Assembly: GCA_964477445.1 (NCBI GenBank)
Contig: CAYZED010000003.1
Location: 124,001 to 188,000 of the forward strand
Length of the DNA stretch: 64,000 bases
Direction: 5' to 3'
Source: CAYZED01 sp964477445
GTDB lineage: Bacteria; Bacillota; Clostridia; Lutisporales; Lutisporaceae
A model generated the notes under the pieces. The model ran no database searches. It saw nothing but the letters and a program-made list of their open reading frames with translations, and had not been told where the DNA came from. Shown here one piece after another: positions 20,654 to 30,840 of the stretch (position 1 is its first letter; every line of letters begins with the position of its first letter). Both the position numbers and the translations under genes were made by a program.

Positions 20654-20832
20654 TTTTAAACTCCCTTTTTAGATATATATATTATTAATTTAGCTAGTAG
20701 TAATAGTAGTAAGGGCTGTTGATATGTTTAAAAGTGGTTTTTCCCTTACTATGAGTAGGGTTATTTATTAGAAAAAGACTGTTGATAAGTCAATTTAAAA
20801 TGAGCTCTTTTATAATAAAAATGTGTATAACT
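20654..20832. other. dnaA-dnaN intergenic part of the origin
   Basis: Three DnaA-box-like 9-mers in the same orientation: TGTTGATAT (20717-20725), TGTTGATAA (20780-20788) and TGTGTATAA (20822-20830). Their complements fit TTATNNACA except the first position of one. There is also an inverted repeat AGTAAGGG / CCCTTACT (20708-20750). A bipartite origin with boxes on both sides of dnaA is usual in Firmicutes. Confidence 0.6.
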
Positions 20833-22173
20833 TTAAGTATGATAATTTGATATTTTCTCTTTAATATCTTCAATATTCTTTTTTAGTGAAGCATCAATTT
20901 GTTGTTGATTACCTATTTTTTCATGTGCATGCATTATTGTAGTGTGATCTCTTCCAAATGCTTCGCCTATCTTTGGCAAACTTAAATCAGTTAATTCTCT
21001 ACATAAAAACATGGCTATTTGTCGAGGAAAAACTATTGTTTTAGTTCGTTTCTTAGCATTTAAGTCTTCTATTCTAATATCAAAATAATCAGAAATAATT
21101 TCCTTTATAATAGAAGGGTTAATTAATTTTTGTTTGGATCCAGTCAAAATTTCTTTTAAAGCTTGATTTGCAAGGTCTTCATTTATAATACCATTTGTTA
21201 ATGTAGAATAAGCAATAAGCCTAGTTAGTGCACCTTCTAATTCTCTAATGTTTGTTTGAATTCGTTTTGCTATCATAAGTAATATATCATCTGAAACATT
21301 AATTTTTTCACTTTTTGCTTTTTTCTTTAAAATTGCGATTCTGGTTTCTAAATCAGGAGCTTGAATATCCGCTATAAGACCTTGTTCAAAACGAGTGCGC
21401 AATCTGTCCTCTAAAGTAGGAATTTCTTTAGGAGGTCGATCACTAGATATTATTATTTGCTTATTTGAACCATATAAAGTGTTAAATGTATGGAAAAATT
21501 CTTCTTGGGTTCTTTCTTTTCCAGCTATAAACTGAATATCATCAATTAAAAGTACATCAACATTTCTATATTTATTTCTAAAATTATTATTTGTATTACC
21601 TTGAATAGAATTTATAAGTTCATTTGTAAAGGTTTCTGATGTAACATACATAATCTTTGATTGTTTTTTTTGTTTAAGAATATAGTGACCAATAGCATGC
21701 ATTAAATGTGTTTTTCCGAGTCCAACTCCTCCATATAGAAAGAGTGGATTATAGGCTCTAGCTGGTGATTCTGCAACAGCAGTGGATGCTGCATGTGCAA
21801 GTCTATTACTATTTCCAATAACAAAAGTTCCAAAAGTATATTTTGGATTTAATGAAGAGTTTGTAATTATTTCTTCTTTTTCTATTGATATTGTATCATG
21901 ATTTTCCTCATCTATAACAGGAGAAGAATCTACTATAAAATCAATGTCATAATTAAAATCAGAAGCTTTAATTATGCAATGCATAATAAGATTTTTATAT
22001 CTTTGTGTTATAATATTTTGAGCAATGGTGTTTGCTACCGAAATGGTAATAGTATTGTTTTTTATTGAAGACGCGCGCAGCGGTAGTATCCAGGTTTTAA
22101 AACTTACCTCTGTCATTTCAATTTTAATTAGATCTAGAGCGTTGCTCCAAATTTCTTGCAGATTGGAAATCAT
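20833..22173 (-). CDS. dnaA: Chromosomal replication initiator DnaA
   Basis: The 446-residue protein binds DnaA boxes and opens the origin. Domain I is at residues 1-80 ([10 protein letters not shown]). The AAA+ domain carries Walker [10 protein letters not shown] near residue 148, Walker [10 protein letters not shown] near residue 207 and the initiator-specific region after it. Domain IV has the signature [14 protein letters not shown] near residue 420. AGGAGGTAAAAT precedes the ATG. It is the first gene of the leftward arm and diverges from rpmH. Confidence 0.98.
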   Translation of the reverse strand: MISNLQEIWSNALDLIKIEMTEVSFKTWILPLRASSIKNNTITISVANTIAQNIITQRYKNLIMHCIIKASDFNYDIDFIVDSSPVIDEENHDTISIEKEEIITNSSLNPKYTFGTFVIGNSNRLAHAASTAVAESPARAYNPLFLYGGVGLGKTHLMHAIGHYILKQKKQSKIMYVTSETFTNELINSIQGNTNNNFRNKYRNVDVLLIDDIQFIAGKERTQEEFFHTFNTLYGSNKQIIISSDRPPKEIPTLEDRLRTRFEQGLIADIQAPDLETRIAILKKKAKSEKINVSDDILLMIAKRIQTNIRELEGALTRLIAYSTLTNGIINEDLANQALKEILTGSKQKLINPSIIKEIISDYFDIRIEDLNAKKRTKTIVFPRQIAMFLCRELTDLSLPKIGEAFGRDHTTIMHAHEKIGNQQQIDASLKKNIEDIKEKISNYHT

Positions 22174-22449
22174 ATTTTACCTCCTAAGATTTATTATAAA
22201 AAATGAACCAATAGTTGCACCTTTTTTTTAGAATATCTCAATTTCCGTTAAATCATTATAATACAAACTAATAGTTATGCACAAGAGAACAGAAAAGGTT
22301 GAAAAATGTGTATATTTTGAAATTTTTATTACAAAAACAAGATATTGTGTTTTTATTTTTAATTAATATCTATAGGTTGATAATTGATAAAATAAATATT
22401 GAAAAAAAATTTATATATTGAAAAAAAAATTATAAAATAACTAAATATG
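22174..22449. other. Replication origin region upstream of dnaA
   Basis: This AT-rich divergent intergenic segment has a DnaA box TTATGCACA (22275-22283), a weaker TGTGTATAT (22307-22315) and a TTATCAA-type motif near 22376. A tandem 19-nt repeat of ATATTGAAAAAAAA plus TTTAT or ATTAT (22396-22433) is very AT-rich and is a candidate unwinding element. A TATAAT on the minus strand (22260-22255) may be the dnaA -10, close to the box, as expected for autorepression. No gene is present. Confidence 0.7.
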
Positions 22450-22478
22450 TTGACATGACTTATCTTTGCTACTATAAT
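22450..22478 (+). promoter_or_regulatory. Consensus promoter of rpmH
   Basis: TTGACA (22450-22455), 17-nt spacer, TATAAT (22473-22478): a perfect sigma-A promoter, as expected for a ribosomal protein gene. Confidence 0.92.
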
Positions 22479-22513
22479 TGAAATGCTAATAAGCACAAAC
22501 AGGAGGTGTTTTC

Positions 22514-22648
22514 ATGTTAATGACATATCAACCAAAAAAGAGACAACGCAGTAAAGTTCACGGCTTTAGAGAAAGAATGAGCACAAAAAATGGACAAAAT
22601 GTTCTCAGAAGAAGAAGATTAAAAGGCAGAAAGAGACTTACAGTATAA
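22514..22648 (+). CDS. rpmH: 50S ribosomal protein L34
   Basis: A 44-codon gene encoding the small, very basic L34: [18 protein letters not shown] followed by [22 protein letters not shown] is 5 nt before the ATG at 22514; an ATG two codons later is possible. It heads the rightward arm rpmH-rnpA-yidD-yidC-khpB. Confidence 0.97.
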   Translation: MLMTYQPKKRQRSKVHGFRERMSTKNGQNVLRRRRLKGRKRLTV

Positions 22649-22676
22649 AGGGCCGCCCAGAGTGGCCTTTTTCTGT
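22648..22676 (+). terminator. Attenuator-like hairpin between rpmH and rnpA
   Basis: AAGGGCCGC / GTGGCCTTT stem of 9 bp (two G-U pairs), loop CCAGA, then TT. It would lower rnpA expression relative to rpmH. Confidence 0.7.
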
Positions 22677-22695
22677 ATATTGAATTGAGGAACCT

Positions 22696-23046
22696 ATGTC
22701 TGTATTAGTTAAATTAAAAAAGAATTGGCAATTTAAGAATGTCTACGAAAAAGGGAAATATTCTGCAGATAAATATGTAGTAGCATATTATGTTAGAAAT
22801 AATCTCAATACTAATATAGTAGGTTTTTCTGTAAGTAAAAAAGTTGGAAACAGTGTCGTTAGAAACAGAACGAAAAGACGTATGAAAGAATGTTATAGAT
22901 TTTTTTCATTAAACATTAAAAAAGGGTATGACATTGTTTTCACTGCCAGAGTTGCCGCTTCAGAAGCAGATTTTTCAAAAATAAAAAACTCTATGAAAAA
23001 CTCGTTGGAAAGAGCAAAACTTTTTTTGAATGAAAAGAAGGAATAA
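22696..23046 (+). CDS. rnpA: Ribonuclease P protein component
   Basis: The 116-residue basic protein assists the RNase P RNA in 5' maturation of tRNAs. The family signature is visible in [23 protein letters not shown] (residues 52-75), including the RNR loop. Fits the standard place after rpmH; its stop overlaps the yidD start by one base. Confidence 0.96.
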   Translation: MSVLVKLKKNWQFKNVYEKGKYSADKYVVAYYVRNNLNTNIVGFSVSKKVGNSVVRNRTKRRMKECYRFFSLNIKKGYDIVFTARVAASEADFSKIKNSMKNSLERAKLFLNEKKE

Positions 23047-23300
23047 TGAAAAGATTATTCGTATATATAATTAAGATATATAGAAAATATATTTCACCAC
23101 TATCTCCAGGAAAATGTAGATTTGTTCCGACTTGTTCGGAATATTCGCTACAAGCCATTGAAAAGTATGGAGCTCTTAAGGGTGGATTTATTTCTATTAA
23201 AAGAATACTAAGATGTAATCCTTTCGGGAAATTTGGCTATGACCCAGTACCTGAGCCGAAAGACATGGAAGGATTGAAATTTTTAAAAATAAGGAGATGA
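23046..23300 (+). CDS. yidD: Membrane protein insertion efficiency factor YidD
   Basis: An 84-residue peripheral membrane protein that aids YidC/Sec insertion. It has the family core [20 protein letters not shown] with the three conserved cysteines completed by [14 protein letters not shown]. The ATG overlaps the rnpA stop (TAATG). Confidence 0.95.
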   Translation: MKRLFVYIIKIYRKYISPLSPGKCRFVPTCSEYSLQAIEKYGALKGGFISIKRILRCNPFGKFGYDPVPEPKDMEGLKFLKIRR

Positions 23301-23304
23301 AAAC

Positions 23305-24018
23305 TTGTTAGATTTTATTGTATATCCTCTCGGAAAATTGATGAAAATAATTTACGATTTTACTGGAAATTATGGTGTTGCAATTGTTTTATTCACTATT
23401 GTTATTAGAATGGCGCTTTTGCCTTTCAGTATTAAGCAGACGCAGTCCTCAAAGAAAATGAATGTTTTAAGTCCAAAAATGAAGGAAATCCAAGAAAAGT
23501 ATAAAAACGACAAAGAACAATTGAACGTTAAGCTGATGGAACTTTACAAAGAAAATAATTACAATCCTGCAGCAGGTTGCTTACCTACTTTATTACAGAT
23601 GCCTATATTGTTTTCCTTGTTCTATGTACTTCAAGATCCTATAAAATATGTTTTTAGTACAAAGGAAGCATTTGCGCTTGTACATAAAAGCTTTTTATGG
23701 ATTTCTAATGTTGGTCTAACAGAGCAGGCAGCTACAATCTTTAGCATTCCAGGTATTGGAGGGCTGCCAATACTGGCGATACTAGCTGGACTTACAACTT
23801 GGTATCAGATGAGAATGATTATGCCTAGTGGATCTAATGTTGATCCAACGCAGAAATCAATGACTATGATTATGCCATTTATGTTTGCATTTTTCACACT
23901 TAATGTTCCGTCTGGGTTAGCAGTGTATTGGGTAATTGGTAATTTTATTACAATTATTACACAGTATTTTTTATTGGGAAAGAAACCAGCCGTTGCCGTT
24001 AAGGAGGTCAAAAAATGA
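23305..24018 (+). CDS. yidC: Membrane protein insertase YidC/Oxa1 family
   Basis: A 237-residue insertase of the short Gram-positive type. It has about five membrane segments: an N-terminal helix, then YGVAIVLFTIVIRMALLPFSI with the positively charged groove residue (Arg), the coiled cytoplasmic loop with KMKEIQEKYKND, then GCLPTLLQMPILFSLFYVL and the C-terminal pair. No lipobox is evident. The start is TTG at 23305 with AAGGAG 8 nt upstream. Its stop overlaps khpB (ATGA). Confidence 0.94.
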   Translation: MLDFIVYPLGKLMKIIYDFTGNYGVAIVLFTIVIRMALLPFSIKQTQSSKKMNVLSPKMKEIQEKYKNDKEQLNVKLMELYKENNYNPAAGCLPTLLQMPILFSLFYVLQDPIKYVFSTKEAFALVHKSFLWISNVGLTEQAATIFSIPGIGGLPILAILAGLTTWYQMRMIMPSGSNVDPTQKSMTMIMPFMFAFFTLNVPSGLAVYWVIGNFITIITQYFLLGKKPAVAVKEVKK

Positions 24019-24737
24019 TTTTTGTTGAAAAAACCGGAAAAACCGTTGAAGAAGCTGTTAGTGCAGCAATTCTAGAACTAAATATTGATGAATCTAAAGT
24101 AGAAATTGAAATAATAGAACAATCTACTAAAGGATTCTTAGGAATTGGTGGAAAGCTTGCTAAGGTTAAAGTTTCTATAATTGAAGAAATTCTAGAAAAC
24201 AATAATTCTAAAAAGATTGTAATTAATTCGACCAGATCTGAAACAAATAGAGAATCTAGATATACAGAAGCGGCTACGCCTGAAGACAAAGAAAATGCTC
24301 AGAAATTTATGAGAGATGTTTTAAACGCAATGAATATTAAAGCAGAAATCAGAAGTAGAATTACTGAAGAGGGTTTATATATAAACTTGTCTGGTCCTAG
24401 AATGGGATTAATTATTGGTAGACGTGGTCAAACATTAGATTCGCTTCAATATTTAGTTAGTTTAGTTGTAAATAAAGAAAAACAGAGAAATTCTCACATT
24501 AAAGTTGTTCTCGATACCGAAGACTATCGAAAAAAGAGAGAAGATACTTTAGTTAGACTAGCGACTAGACTTGCAGAAAAAGTCATTAGAACAGGTGAAT
24601 ACGTTGAGTTAGAACCGATGAATCCATATGAACGTAGAATTATTCACTCAACACTCCAAGGGTATGATGGAATTGTTACTTATAGTGAAGGTGAAGAGCC
24701 AAACAGAAGAGTAATTATTGACTCTGACAGGGATTAA
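24015..24737 (+). CDS. khpB: RNA-binding protein KhpB (Jag/EloR)
   Basis: The 240-residue protein has an N-terminal Jag domain (FVEKTGKTVEEAVSAAI, KGFLGIGGKLAKV), a central KH domain with the GRRG loop (GLIIGRRGQTLDSLQYL, about residue 132) and a C-terminal R3H domain (MNPYERRIIHSTLQ). With KhpA it binds RNA and affects cell elongation in several Firmicutes. It overlaps yidC by 4 nt. Confidence 0.95.
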   Translation: MIFVEKTGKTVEEAVSAAILELNIDESKVEIEIIEQSTKGFLGIGGKLAKVKVSIIEEILENNNSKKIVINSTRSETNRESRYTEAATPEDKENAQKFMRDVLNAMNIKAEIRSRITEEGLYINLSGPRMGLIIGRRGQTLDSLQYLVSLVVNKEKQRNSHIKVVLDTEDYRKKREDTLVRLATRLAEKVIRTGEYVELEPMNPYERRIIHSTLQGYDGIVTYSEGEEPNRRVIIDSDRD

Positions 24738-24804
24738 AGTATATTTGATGGATGTTTTGTTAATATTAGAATACTTAAATGAAATTTACAAAAAGAAATA
24801 TATT

Positions 24805-24846
24805 AAAAGACAGTCTTCGCGCAGGCGTTGACTGTTTTCTTTTAAA
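24805..24846 (+). terminator. Possible terminator after khpB
   Basis: ACAGTC / GACTGT with flanking A-rich and T-rich tracts (AAAAG... TTTTCTTTT) and a 14-nt loop. Short stem, so moderate confidence. Confidence 0.55.
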
Positions 24847-24913
24847 CTAAAAATAGATATAATTGTACGTGAATGAAAATTCAATTTTATAATATAGATA
24901 TATTGAAGGTGTA

Positions 24914-26344
24914 ATGATGCAGAAGAAAACAATAGCAGCAATTTCGACAGCACCAGGAGAAGCCGGGGTTGCAATTATAAGAGTATCGGGTGATTTATCT
25001 TATGATATTTTTATGAATATTTTTAGAGATAAACAAATTAGAAAGAAAAGCGAGTTTATTGATAGGCATATGTATTATGGCTCAGCTGTAAACAATAGGG
25101 AATCTCTCATAGATGAGGGATTATTTGTATTTATGAAAGCCCCAAATACTTATACTGGCGAAGATGTTTTTGAGATTCAGTGTCATGGTGGAAGTAGCTC
25201 CACTGGAGAAATTTTGTCTAGAGTATTAGAATTAGGTGCAGAATTGGCTGAAGCTGGAGAATTCACAAAAAGAGCTTTCCTTAATGGGAAAATTGATTTA
25301 TCTCAGGCTGAGGCTGTTATGGATATTATTTCTTCAAAAACTGGAAGGGCACTCAATGTAGCAGTTGGGCAACTACGCGGAAATATTTCAAATAAAGTTA
25401 GAGAAATTATGCACATTTTTATTTCTCTGCTAGCACATATTGAAGCCTCAATTGATTTTCCAGAACATGATATTGAAGAAGTTACAAATAAAAGAATGAA
25501 TGATGAGCTTTCACATGCATTTGAATTAATTAGTAATTTAGAAATTGGGTTCGAAGAAGGTCGATTTATAAAAGACGGTATTAAGACCGCAATCGTTGGT
25601 AAACCGAATGTTGGAAAGTCATCACTATTGAATGCACTTCTTAAGGATGAAAGAGCGATAGTAACCGAAGTTCCAGGGACGACGAGAGATATTATTGAGG
25701 AAATAATTAATATTTCAGGAATTTTGGTCAGAATTATCGATACAGCAGGGCTCAGAGGGACCACGGATTTAGTTGAGTCTCTGGGTATTGAGCGAACAAA
25801 GAAAACTATTGATTTGGCTGATTTAGTGTTGTTTGTATTAGATGCGTCAGAGGAAATAACTGATGAAGATTTTCAAATAGCGACACTTCTTTCTGACAAG
25901 AAAGTTGTTTTGGTTTTGAACAAGAGTGATAAGTTTATTAACGGATTTACGACTGATTCCATATTAGATAAGTTTAGTAATTTCTTAATAGAAAATATTG
26001 ACTCGAAAAATAAGAATGTTGACTTTATAAAAATTGTTGAAATTTCGGCAAAAGATTCAACTAACATTAATTTACTAGAAGAAATTATTCAAAGCATGGT
26101 AGAAAAGGGAATGATCCAACAAGAAGGATCTACGCCTGTAACTAATGCGAGACATAGAGATTTGATTTTGAAAGCAGAAAGAATTATTGCGAGTAGTATT
26201 AAAGAGCTAAACAGCGGAGTTCCCATTGATTTATTGTCAATTCAGATAAAGGAAGCATGGAGAATGCTTGGGCTAATAACTGGTGATTCTGTGAATTCAG
26301 ACATCACTAAGGAAATTTTTAGTAGATTTTGTGTAGGAAAATAA
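24914..26344 (+). CDS. mnmE: tRNA uridine-5-carboxymethylaminomethyl modification GTPase MnmE
   Basis: A 476-residue GTPase that with MnmG modifies U34 of certain tRNAs. N-terminal tetrahydrofolate-binding domain ([17 protein letters not shown]); G domain with GKPNVGKSS (about residue 227), the switch PGTTRD, DTAGLR and NKSD; C-terminal helical end with FCVGK, the conserved Cys motif (usually CIGK). A second in-frame ATG follows directly, so the start is 24914 or 24917. mnmG is 10 nt downstream. Confidence 0.97.
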   Translation: MMQKKTIAAISTAPGEAGVAIIRVSGDLSYDIFMNIFRDKQIRKKSEFIDRHMYYGSAVNNRESLIDEGLFVFMKAPNTYTGEDVFEIQCHGGSSSTGEILSRVLELGAELAEAGEFTKRAFLNGKIDLSQAEAVMDIISSKTGRALNVAVGQLRGNISNKVREIMHIFISLLAHIEASIDFPEHDIEEVTNKRMNDELSHAFELISNLEIGFEEGRFIKDGIKTAIVGKPNVGKSSLLNALLKDERAIVTEVPGTTRDIIEEIINISGILVRIIDTAGLRGTTDLVESLGIERTKKTIDLADLVLFVLDASEEITDEDFQIATLLSDKKVVLVLNKSDKFINGFTTDSILDKFSNFLIENIDSKNKNVDFIKIVEISAKDSTNINLLEEIIQSMVEKGMIQQEGSTPVTNARHRDLILKAERIIASSIKELNSGVPIDLLSIQIKEAWRMLGLITGDSVNSDITKEIFSRFCVGK

Positions 26345-26354
26345 GGAAGTATAT

Positions 26355-28238
26355 ATGGAAAGAATATTTGATGCTGGAGAATATGATGTTATAGTTATTG
26401 GAGCGGGTCATGCAGGGTGTGAGGCGGCATTAGCTTCTGCCCGTCTTGGCATGAAAACTTTAGTTACATCTATAAATCTAGATAGTGTGGGAATGATGGC
26501 ATGTAACCCCTCTATTGGAGGGCCCGCGAAAGGAAATCTCGTTAGAGAAATTGACGCACTTGGCGGAGAAATGGGAATTAACACTGATAATACTATGATT
26601 CAGTCAAAAATGCTAAACATAAAAAAAGGCCCTGCAGTTAGAGCGTTGCGAATGCAAAGCGACAAATATTTGTATCATCAACGTATGAAATGGGTGCTTG
26701 AGAATCAAGAGAATATTTTTCTTAAACAATGTGAAGTCAGCGAAATTTGTTTTGGGGAGAATAAAGTTACTGGTATAATAACTACTTTAGGAGCTCATTA
26801 TCGAGCGAAGGCAATAATTGTTGCAACAGGAGTATATTTAAAGGGGAAAATAGTAATTGGTAATGTATCCTATTATAGTGGCCCAAACGGGTTGTTTCCT
26901 GCTATGGAGTTATCTAGTTCGTTAGAACAAATGGGATTCATCCTAAGGAGATTTAAAACAGGAACGCCTGCAAGAGTTGATTCTAGAACAGTAGATTATT
27001 CGAAAATGGTTGAACAACCTGGTGATCCTGATCCTGAGAGATTTTCTTATTTAAGTGAAAGAACACCATTTGAGCAAATGCCTTGTTACTTAACATATAC
27101 AACACCATTAACGCATGAGATTATCCGAGAAAACATTCATAGATCACCACTTATTACTGGCGACATAACTGGTGTTGGACCTCGATACTGTCCTTCTATT
27201 GAGACAAAGGTTATCAATTTTGCGGATAAAGAACAACATCAAACTTTTGTTGAACCGGAAGGTAATTTCACTAATGAGCTTTATATTCAAGGCATGTCTA
27301 GTAGCTTGCCCGAAGAAGTTCAAGAAAAGTTCATGCATACTATTGTAGGCTTAGAAAATTGTCACATCACTAGACCGGCTTATGCAATTGAATATGACTG
27401 TATTGATCCGACAGCGCTCAAACTTACTTTAGAGTCTAAGAATATCGAAGGGCTGTTTTTTGCAGGTCAAATAAATGGTACATCTGGCTACGAAGAAGCA
27501 GCTGCGCAAGGTTTAGTTGCTGGTATTAATGCTGTACTGAAGATTCAAAACAAGTCGCCGTTAATATTAGATAGATCAGAAGCTTACATAGGAGTTTTGA
27601 TTGACGATCTTGTCACTAAAGGAACTGAGGAACCGTATCGAATGATGACAAGTAGAGCAGAATACAGGTTGTTGTTAAGGCATGATAATGCAGACGCGAG
27701 ACTGACTGAAAGAGGACATTCACTCGGACTTGTTACAGAATTACGACTCAAAAAATATTTAGATAAGAAGCATGAAATCGCAGTTGAACTCGAAAGACTA
27801 AGGAAAGCAATGATTTCACATAATATTTTAAATGATTTTTTGAGGAAGATTGGATCTACGGAAATTCAGGGATCAATGACATTGTACGAGCTTTTAAAAA
27901 GGCCGGAAATTACATATTATGAAATAATTTCTTTTATTGAAAACTATATAAATGTTTCACGTGAAACATATGAGGAAGTAGAAATAATTATTAAGTATGA
28001 GGGATATATCAAGAAGGCACTAGTTCAAGCAAATGGATTTAAAAACATGGAGAACATTAAACTAAAAGATGATATTATGTACTCTAAAATCTCAGGATTA
28101 TCTTTAGAAGCGAGAGAAAAGCTTGACAAAGTTAGACCAGACAACCTTGGTCAAGCATCAAGAATATCAGGTGTATCTCCAGCTGATATTTCTGTTATGT
28201 TAGTCTACTTGGAACAAAGAAGAAGAACTAATTTCTGA
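26355..28238 (+). CDS. mnmG: tRNA modification enzyme MnmG (GidA)
   Basis: The 627-residue FAD enzyme partners with MnmE. The Rossmann motif [21 protein letters not shown] is at residues 9-30, and [26 protein letters not shown] and [15 protein letters not shown] follow. The C-terminal domain carries [12 protein letters not shown] ending. Unusually, codons near residues 534-539 (NVSRET) contain a perfect parS site, so coding and segregation functions overlap there. Confidence 0.97.
   Translation: MERIFDAGEYDVIVIGAGHAGCEAALASARLGMKTLVTSINLDSVGMMACNPSIGGPAKGNLVREIDALGGEMGINTDNTMIQSKMLNIKKGPAVRALRMQSDKYLYHQRMKWVLENQENIFLKQCEVSEICFGENKVTGIITTLGAHYRAKAIIVATGVYLKGKIVIGNVSYYSGPNGLFPAMELSSSLEQMGFILRRFKTGTPARVDSRTVDYSKMVEQPGDPDPERFSYLSERTPFEQMPCYLTYTTPLTHEIIRENIHRSPLITGDITGVGPRYCPSIETKVINFADKEQHQTFVEPEGNFTNELYIQGMSSSLPEEVQEKFMHTIVGLENCHITRPAYAIEYDCIDPTALKLTLESKNIEGLFFAGQINGTSGYEEAAAQGLVAGINAVLKIQNKSPLILDRSEAYIGVLIDDLVTKGTEEPYRMMTSRAEYRLLLRHDNADARLTERGHSLGLVTELRLKKYLDKKHEIAVELERLRKAMISHNILNDFLRKIGSTEIQGSMTLYELLKRPEITYYEIISFIENYINVSRETYEEVEIIIKYEGYIKKALVQANGFKNMENIKLKDDIMYSKISGLSLEAREKLDKVRPDNLGQASRISGVSPADISVMLVYLEQRRRTNF
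27953..27968. other. parS centromere site inside mnmG
   Basis: TGTTTCACGTGAAACA is the perfect 16-bp palindrome recognised by chromosomal ParB (B. subtilis consensus TGTTNCACGTGAAACA). It lies in the coding sequence of mnmG, about 3.1 kb upstream of parB and 5.6 kb from the origin. Confidence 0.95.
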
Positions 28239-28373
28239 AATCAACATAAAAAGCTAGAGAGTATATTATAGCTTGCTTACACAAATCCCACTAGCACAAA
28301 ATCATTTAACCTGATAATTACATATACAAATGCAATATGATAATTTGCATAGTAAAATAATAGGAGGACAAAA

Positions 28374-29099
28374 TTGCTAAATGAAAAATTAAGAGATTTA
28401 CTTATTCAGGGCGCTAAAGAGAATCTAACGATGTTAGACAAAGAAAAGACAGATAAATTGGATATATTTATTGACTTATTGAAAGAATGGAACGAAAAGA
28501 TTAATTTGACAACAATTTCAGGTGATGAAGAAATTGTAACAAAGCATATTATCGATTCACTTTCTTGTTTTAAAACTGATGTAATTAAATCAAATATAAA
28601 GATGATCGATGTTGGTACTGGCGCGGGCTTCCCAGCAATACCTATAGCTATTGTTGATAGCACAATTGATATAACTCTGCTAGACTCCTTGAACAAGCGG
28701 CTAAAATACTTGGATATTGTTATTAACCAGTTAAAATTAACGAATGTAAAAACTCTTCATGCACGGGCAGAAGATGCAGGGCAGAACAAATTATACAGAG
28801 AGATGTTTGATGTGGTGACAGCAAGAGCTGTTGCACCACTCAGAATTCTTTTAGAGCTGTGCTTACCTTTCTTAAAGGATGGTGGATATTTTGTTTGTAT
28901 GAAGGGTCCTGGTTTTTATGAAGAAGTTGAAGAATCAAAAGTTGCGCTCGAAAAACTTGGAGGAAACATTGTAAGAGTTATTGATACTCCGATTATTGGA
29001 ACTGATTTGTGTCACAATATACTCTTAATACAAAAGACAGGTATTATGCCTAAGCATTATCCAAGAAAGCCAGGCAAGCCAGTTTCGAATCCTTTATAA
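28374..29099 (+). CDS. rsmG: 16S rRNA (guanine527-N7)-methyltransferase RsmG
   Basis: A 241-residue SAM-dependent methyltransferase (GidB). The SAM motif is MIDVGTGAGFPAIPIAI (about residue 80), with VTARAVAPLRILLELC and KGPGFYEEVEE downstream. The start is TTG at 28374, 6 nt after AGGAGG. It is separated by about 135 nt from mnmG and may have its own promoter. Confidence 0.95.
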   Translation: MLNEKLRDLLIQGAKENLTMLDKEKTDKLDIFIDLLKEWNEKINLTTISGDEEIVTKHIIDSLSCFKTDVIKSNIKMIDVGTGAGFPAIPIAIVDSTIDITLLDSLNKRLKYLDIVINQLKLTNVKTLHARAEDAGQNKLYREMFDVVTARAVAPLRILLELCLPFLKDGGYFVCMKGPGFYEEVEESKVALEKLGGNIVRVIDTPIIGTDLCHNILLIQKTGIMPKHYPRKPGKPVSNPL

Positions 29100-29267
29100 T
29101 TTCAATCACGTTTAATCAGTTATAATAATAAAGGTCTATAAATATATATTTTTTTGCCCTTCTATTTAAACTCTCGTTGAGTTAAAATAGTAATGCTAGA
29201 GCTTTATGAAGATTACTGATAGTAAACTCTAGGACAAAATGTATATCAGAATTATGTGAGGTATTTA

Positions 29268-30032
29268 ATGTCTAAAGCGATTGCGGTTTTTAATCAAAAA
29301 GGTGGCGTTGGTAAGACTACTACAGTAGTAAATCTTGCTTATTGCTTGGCTGACCAGGGGAAAAAAGTACTGATAATAGATATTGATCCTCAAGGGAATT
29401 CAACAAGTGGTGTCGGAATTGATAAGTCCAAGATTGAAAACTCAATATACGAAGTGCTTATTAACGGCATTCCAGGTAAAGATGCAGTCTTAGAAACAGA
29501 GTATAGCAATCTATCAATATTACCAGCAAGCGTTCAGCTGGCAGCGGCGGAGATTGAGTTAACTGGAGAAGAGAAAAGGGAACTAAAACTAAAGGACTGC
29601 ATTTCACTACTTAAACAAGAATATGACTATATTTTCGTGGATTGTCCTCCTTCTTTAGGATTATTATCAGTAAATGCGCTTTCAGCTGTTGATAGCGTCA
29701 TAATTCCGGTCCAGTGTGAGTACTATGCACTTGAGGGCGTCAGTCAATTAATGAATACTATTAAGTTAGTTAGAAAAGGGCTGAATCCATCGCTGGAGAT
29801 TGAAGGTGTGGTTCTTAGTATGTTTGACGGAAGAACAAATCTTTCAATTCAAGTAGTCGAAGAGGTTAAGAAATATTTTAAGGGAAAAGTTTATACGACA
29901 ACAATTCCGAGAAATGTTAGACTAGCTGAAGCTCCCAGTCATGGAATGCCAATAGGTGTATACGATCCTAAATCAAAGGGAGCGGAAGCTTATAGCGAGC
30001 TAGCAGAAGAATTCATATTTCTACTAGAATAA
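29268..30032 (+). CDS. parA: Chromosome partitioning ATPase ParA (Soj)
   Basis: A 254-residue deviant Walker ATPase: KGGVGKTTTVVNLAYCLA (residues 8-25), DIDPQGNSTSG and VDCPPSLGLLS. It lacks the N-terminal HTH of plasmid types, so is of the chromosomal Soj kind. The ATG at 29268 with GTGAGG upstream is preferred over a GTG four codons earlier. A parS site begins 2 nt after the stop. parB normally follows directly; here about 1 kb of repeats intervenes. Confidence 0.96.
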   Translation: MSKAIAVFNQKGGVGKTTTVVNLAYCLADQGKKVLIIDIDPQGNSTSGVGIDKSKIENSIYEVLINGIPGKDAVLETEYSNLSILPASVQLAAAEIELTGEEKRELKLKDCISLLKQEYDYIFVDCPPSLGLLSVNALSAVDSVIIPVQCEYYALEGVSQLMNTIKLVRKGLNPSLEIEGVVLSMFDGRTNLSIQVVEEVKKYFKGKVYTTTIPRNVRLAEAPSHGMPIGVYDPKSKGAEAYSELAEEFIFLLE

Positions 30033-30033
30033 A

Positions 30034-30049
30034 TGTTTCACGTGAAACA
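30034..30049. other. parS centromere site between parA and parB
   Basis: A second perfect TGTTTCACGTGAAACA, starting 2 nt after the parA stop and ending just before the palindromic repeat array. Confidence 0.95.
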
Positions 30050-30053
30050 TTTA

Positions 30054-30153
30054 GCATCTGAATTAATAAGGTGACTCTTTCGATGTTTAAGCTGCCATAG
30101 TAGCTTAAAAAATCGAAATTACACACCGATAGAGTCACACTAATTCAGATAGC
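30054..30153. repeat. Palindromic element, copy A (complete)
   Basis: Outer stem GCATCTGAATTA / TAATTCAGATAGC, middle stem GTGACTCT / AGAGTCAC, inner stems TTTCGAT / ATCGAAA and TTTAAGCT / AGCTTAAA, loop GCCATAGT. Linker ACACACCGAT. Confidence 0.85.
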
Positions 30154-30196
30154 GTTACTGATGCAATCCTAGTGTTTCTATCAGCTGGAACTCTAA

Positions 30197-30295
30197 GCAT
30201 CCGAATTAATAAAGCAACTCTTTCGACTGAAAAGCGGCCATAGTCGCTTTAAAAAGTCGATATTCAAGCGATAGAGTTGCATTAATTCAGATAGC
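30197..30295. repeat. Palindromic element, copy B (complete)
   Basis: Outer stem GCATCCGAATTAAT / ATTAATTCAGATAGC (one mismatch), middle stem GCAACTCT / AGAGTTGC (two compensated pairs relative to copy A), inner stems TCGACT / AGTCGA and AAAGCG / CGCTTT, same loop GCCATAGT. Confidence 0.85.
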
Positions 30296-30323
30296 TCACG
30301 GGAGCCGAGGAGGGAAGCCATAA

Positions 30324-30425
30324 GCATTCGCATTAAATATAGTGTTACTTCCTGCTGAAACTCGGCGAAGCCGAGGAGGGAAGCAGGTATTACAGACCGA
30401 TAGTAACACTTTTAATGCGAATAGC
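30324..30425. repeat. Palindromic element, copy C (complete, different inner hairpin)
   Basis: Outer stem GCATTCGCATTAAA / TTTAATGCGAATAGC, middle stem AGTGTTACT / AGTAACACT, then CCTGCT / AGCAGG and the hairpin CTCGGC-GAA-GCCGAG. Linker ACAGACCGAT matches copy A. The outer four variable pairs (TCGC/GCGA) replace CTGA/TCAG of copy A. Confidence 0.85.
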
Positions 30426-30457
30426 GTCATAGTGCACACACATAGTAACACTTTTAA

Positions 30458-30522
30458 TCTGTACGAATTTTCGTTATATTAGATAATTAAACAAAGTTAA
30501 ACGAAAATTAGTACGGGATAGC
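30458..30522. repeat. Sub-element E1
   Basis: GTACGAATTTTCGTT / AACGAAAATTAGTAC arms around an AT-rich loop, ending GGGATAGC. It follows a right-half fragment (30431-30457) of the larger element. Confidence 0.8.
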
Positions 30523-30564
30523 GTAATAGGGCACACACATAGAAACACTATTAATTCGGGTAGC

Positions 30565-30684
30565 GTAAACCGTTCCGCTTTAAAAAATCGATATTACAGA
30601 CCGATAGAGTCACATTAATCTGTACGAAATTTCGTTATATTAGATAATTAAAACAAAGTTAAACGAAAATTAGTACGGGATAGC
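30565..30684. repeat. Right-half fragment plus sub-element E2
   Basis: CGCTTTAAAAAATCGATATT, linker ACAGACCGAT and AGAGTCAC of the larger element, then GTACGAAATTTCGTT / AACGAAAATTAGTAC (30622-30676) ending GGGATAGC. Confidence 0.75.
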
Positions 30685-30708
30685 GTTAAAGGGCAGGAAT
30701 TAGTTAAA

Positions 30709-30840
30709 CTTTCGACTGAAAAGCGGCCATAGTCGCTTTAAAAAGTCGATATTCAAGCGATAGAGTTGCATTAATCTGTACGAATTTTCGTTTTACAAGA
30801 TAATTAGAACATAGTTAAACGAAAATTAGTACGGGATAGC
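30709..30840. repeat. Copy B' core plus sub-element E3
   Basis: 30709-30775 is identical over 67 nt to 30220-30286 of copy B (inner hairpin, linker, 3' middle arm). E3 follows (30778-30840) with GTACGAATTTTCGTT and AACGAAAATTAGTAC arms. Confidence 0.85.

Noticed and set aside
30054..30840. CRISPR array
   Set aside because: Units are palindromic and variable in length with no regular spacers, and no cas genes are nearby.
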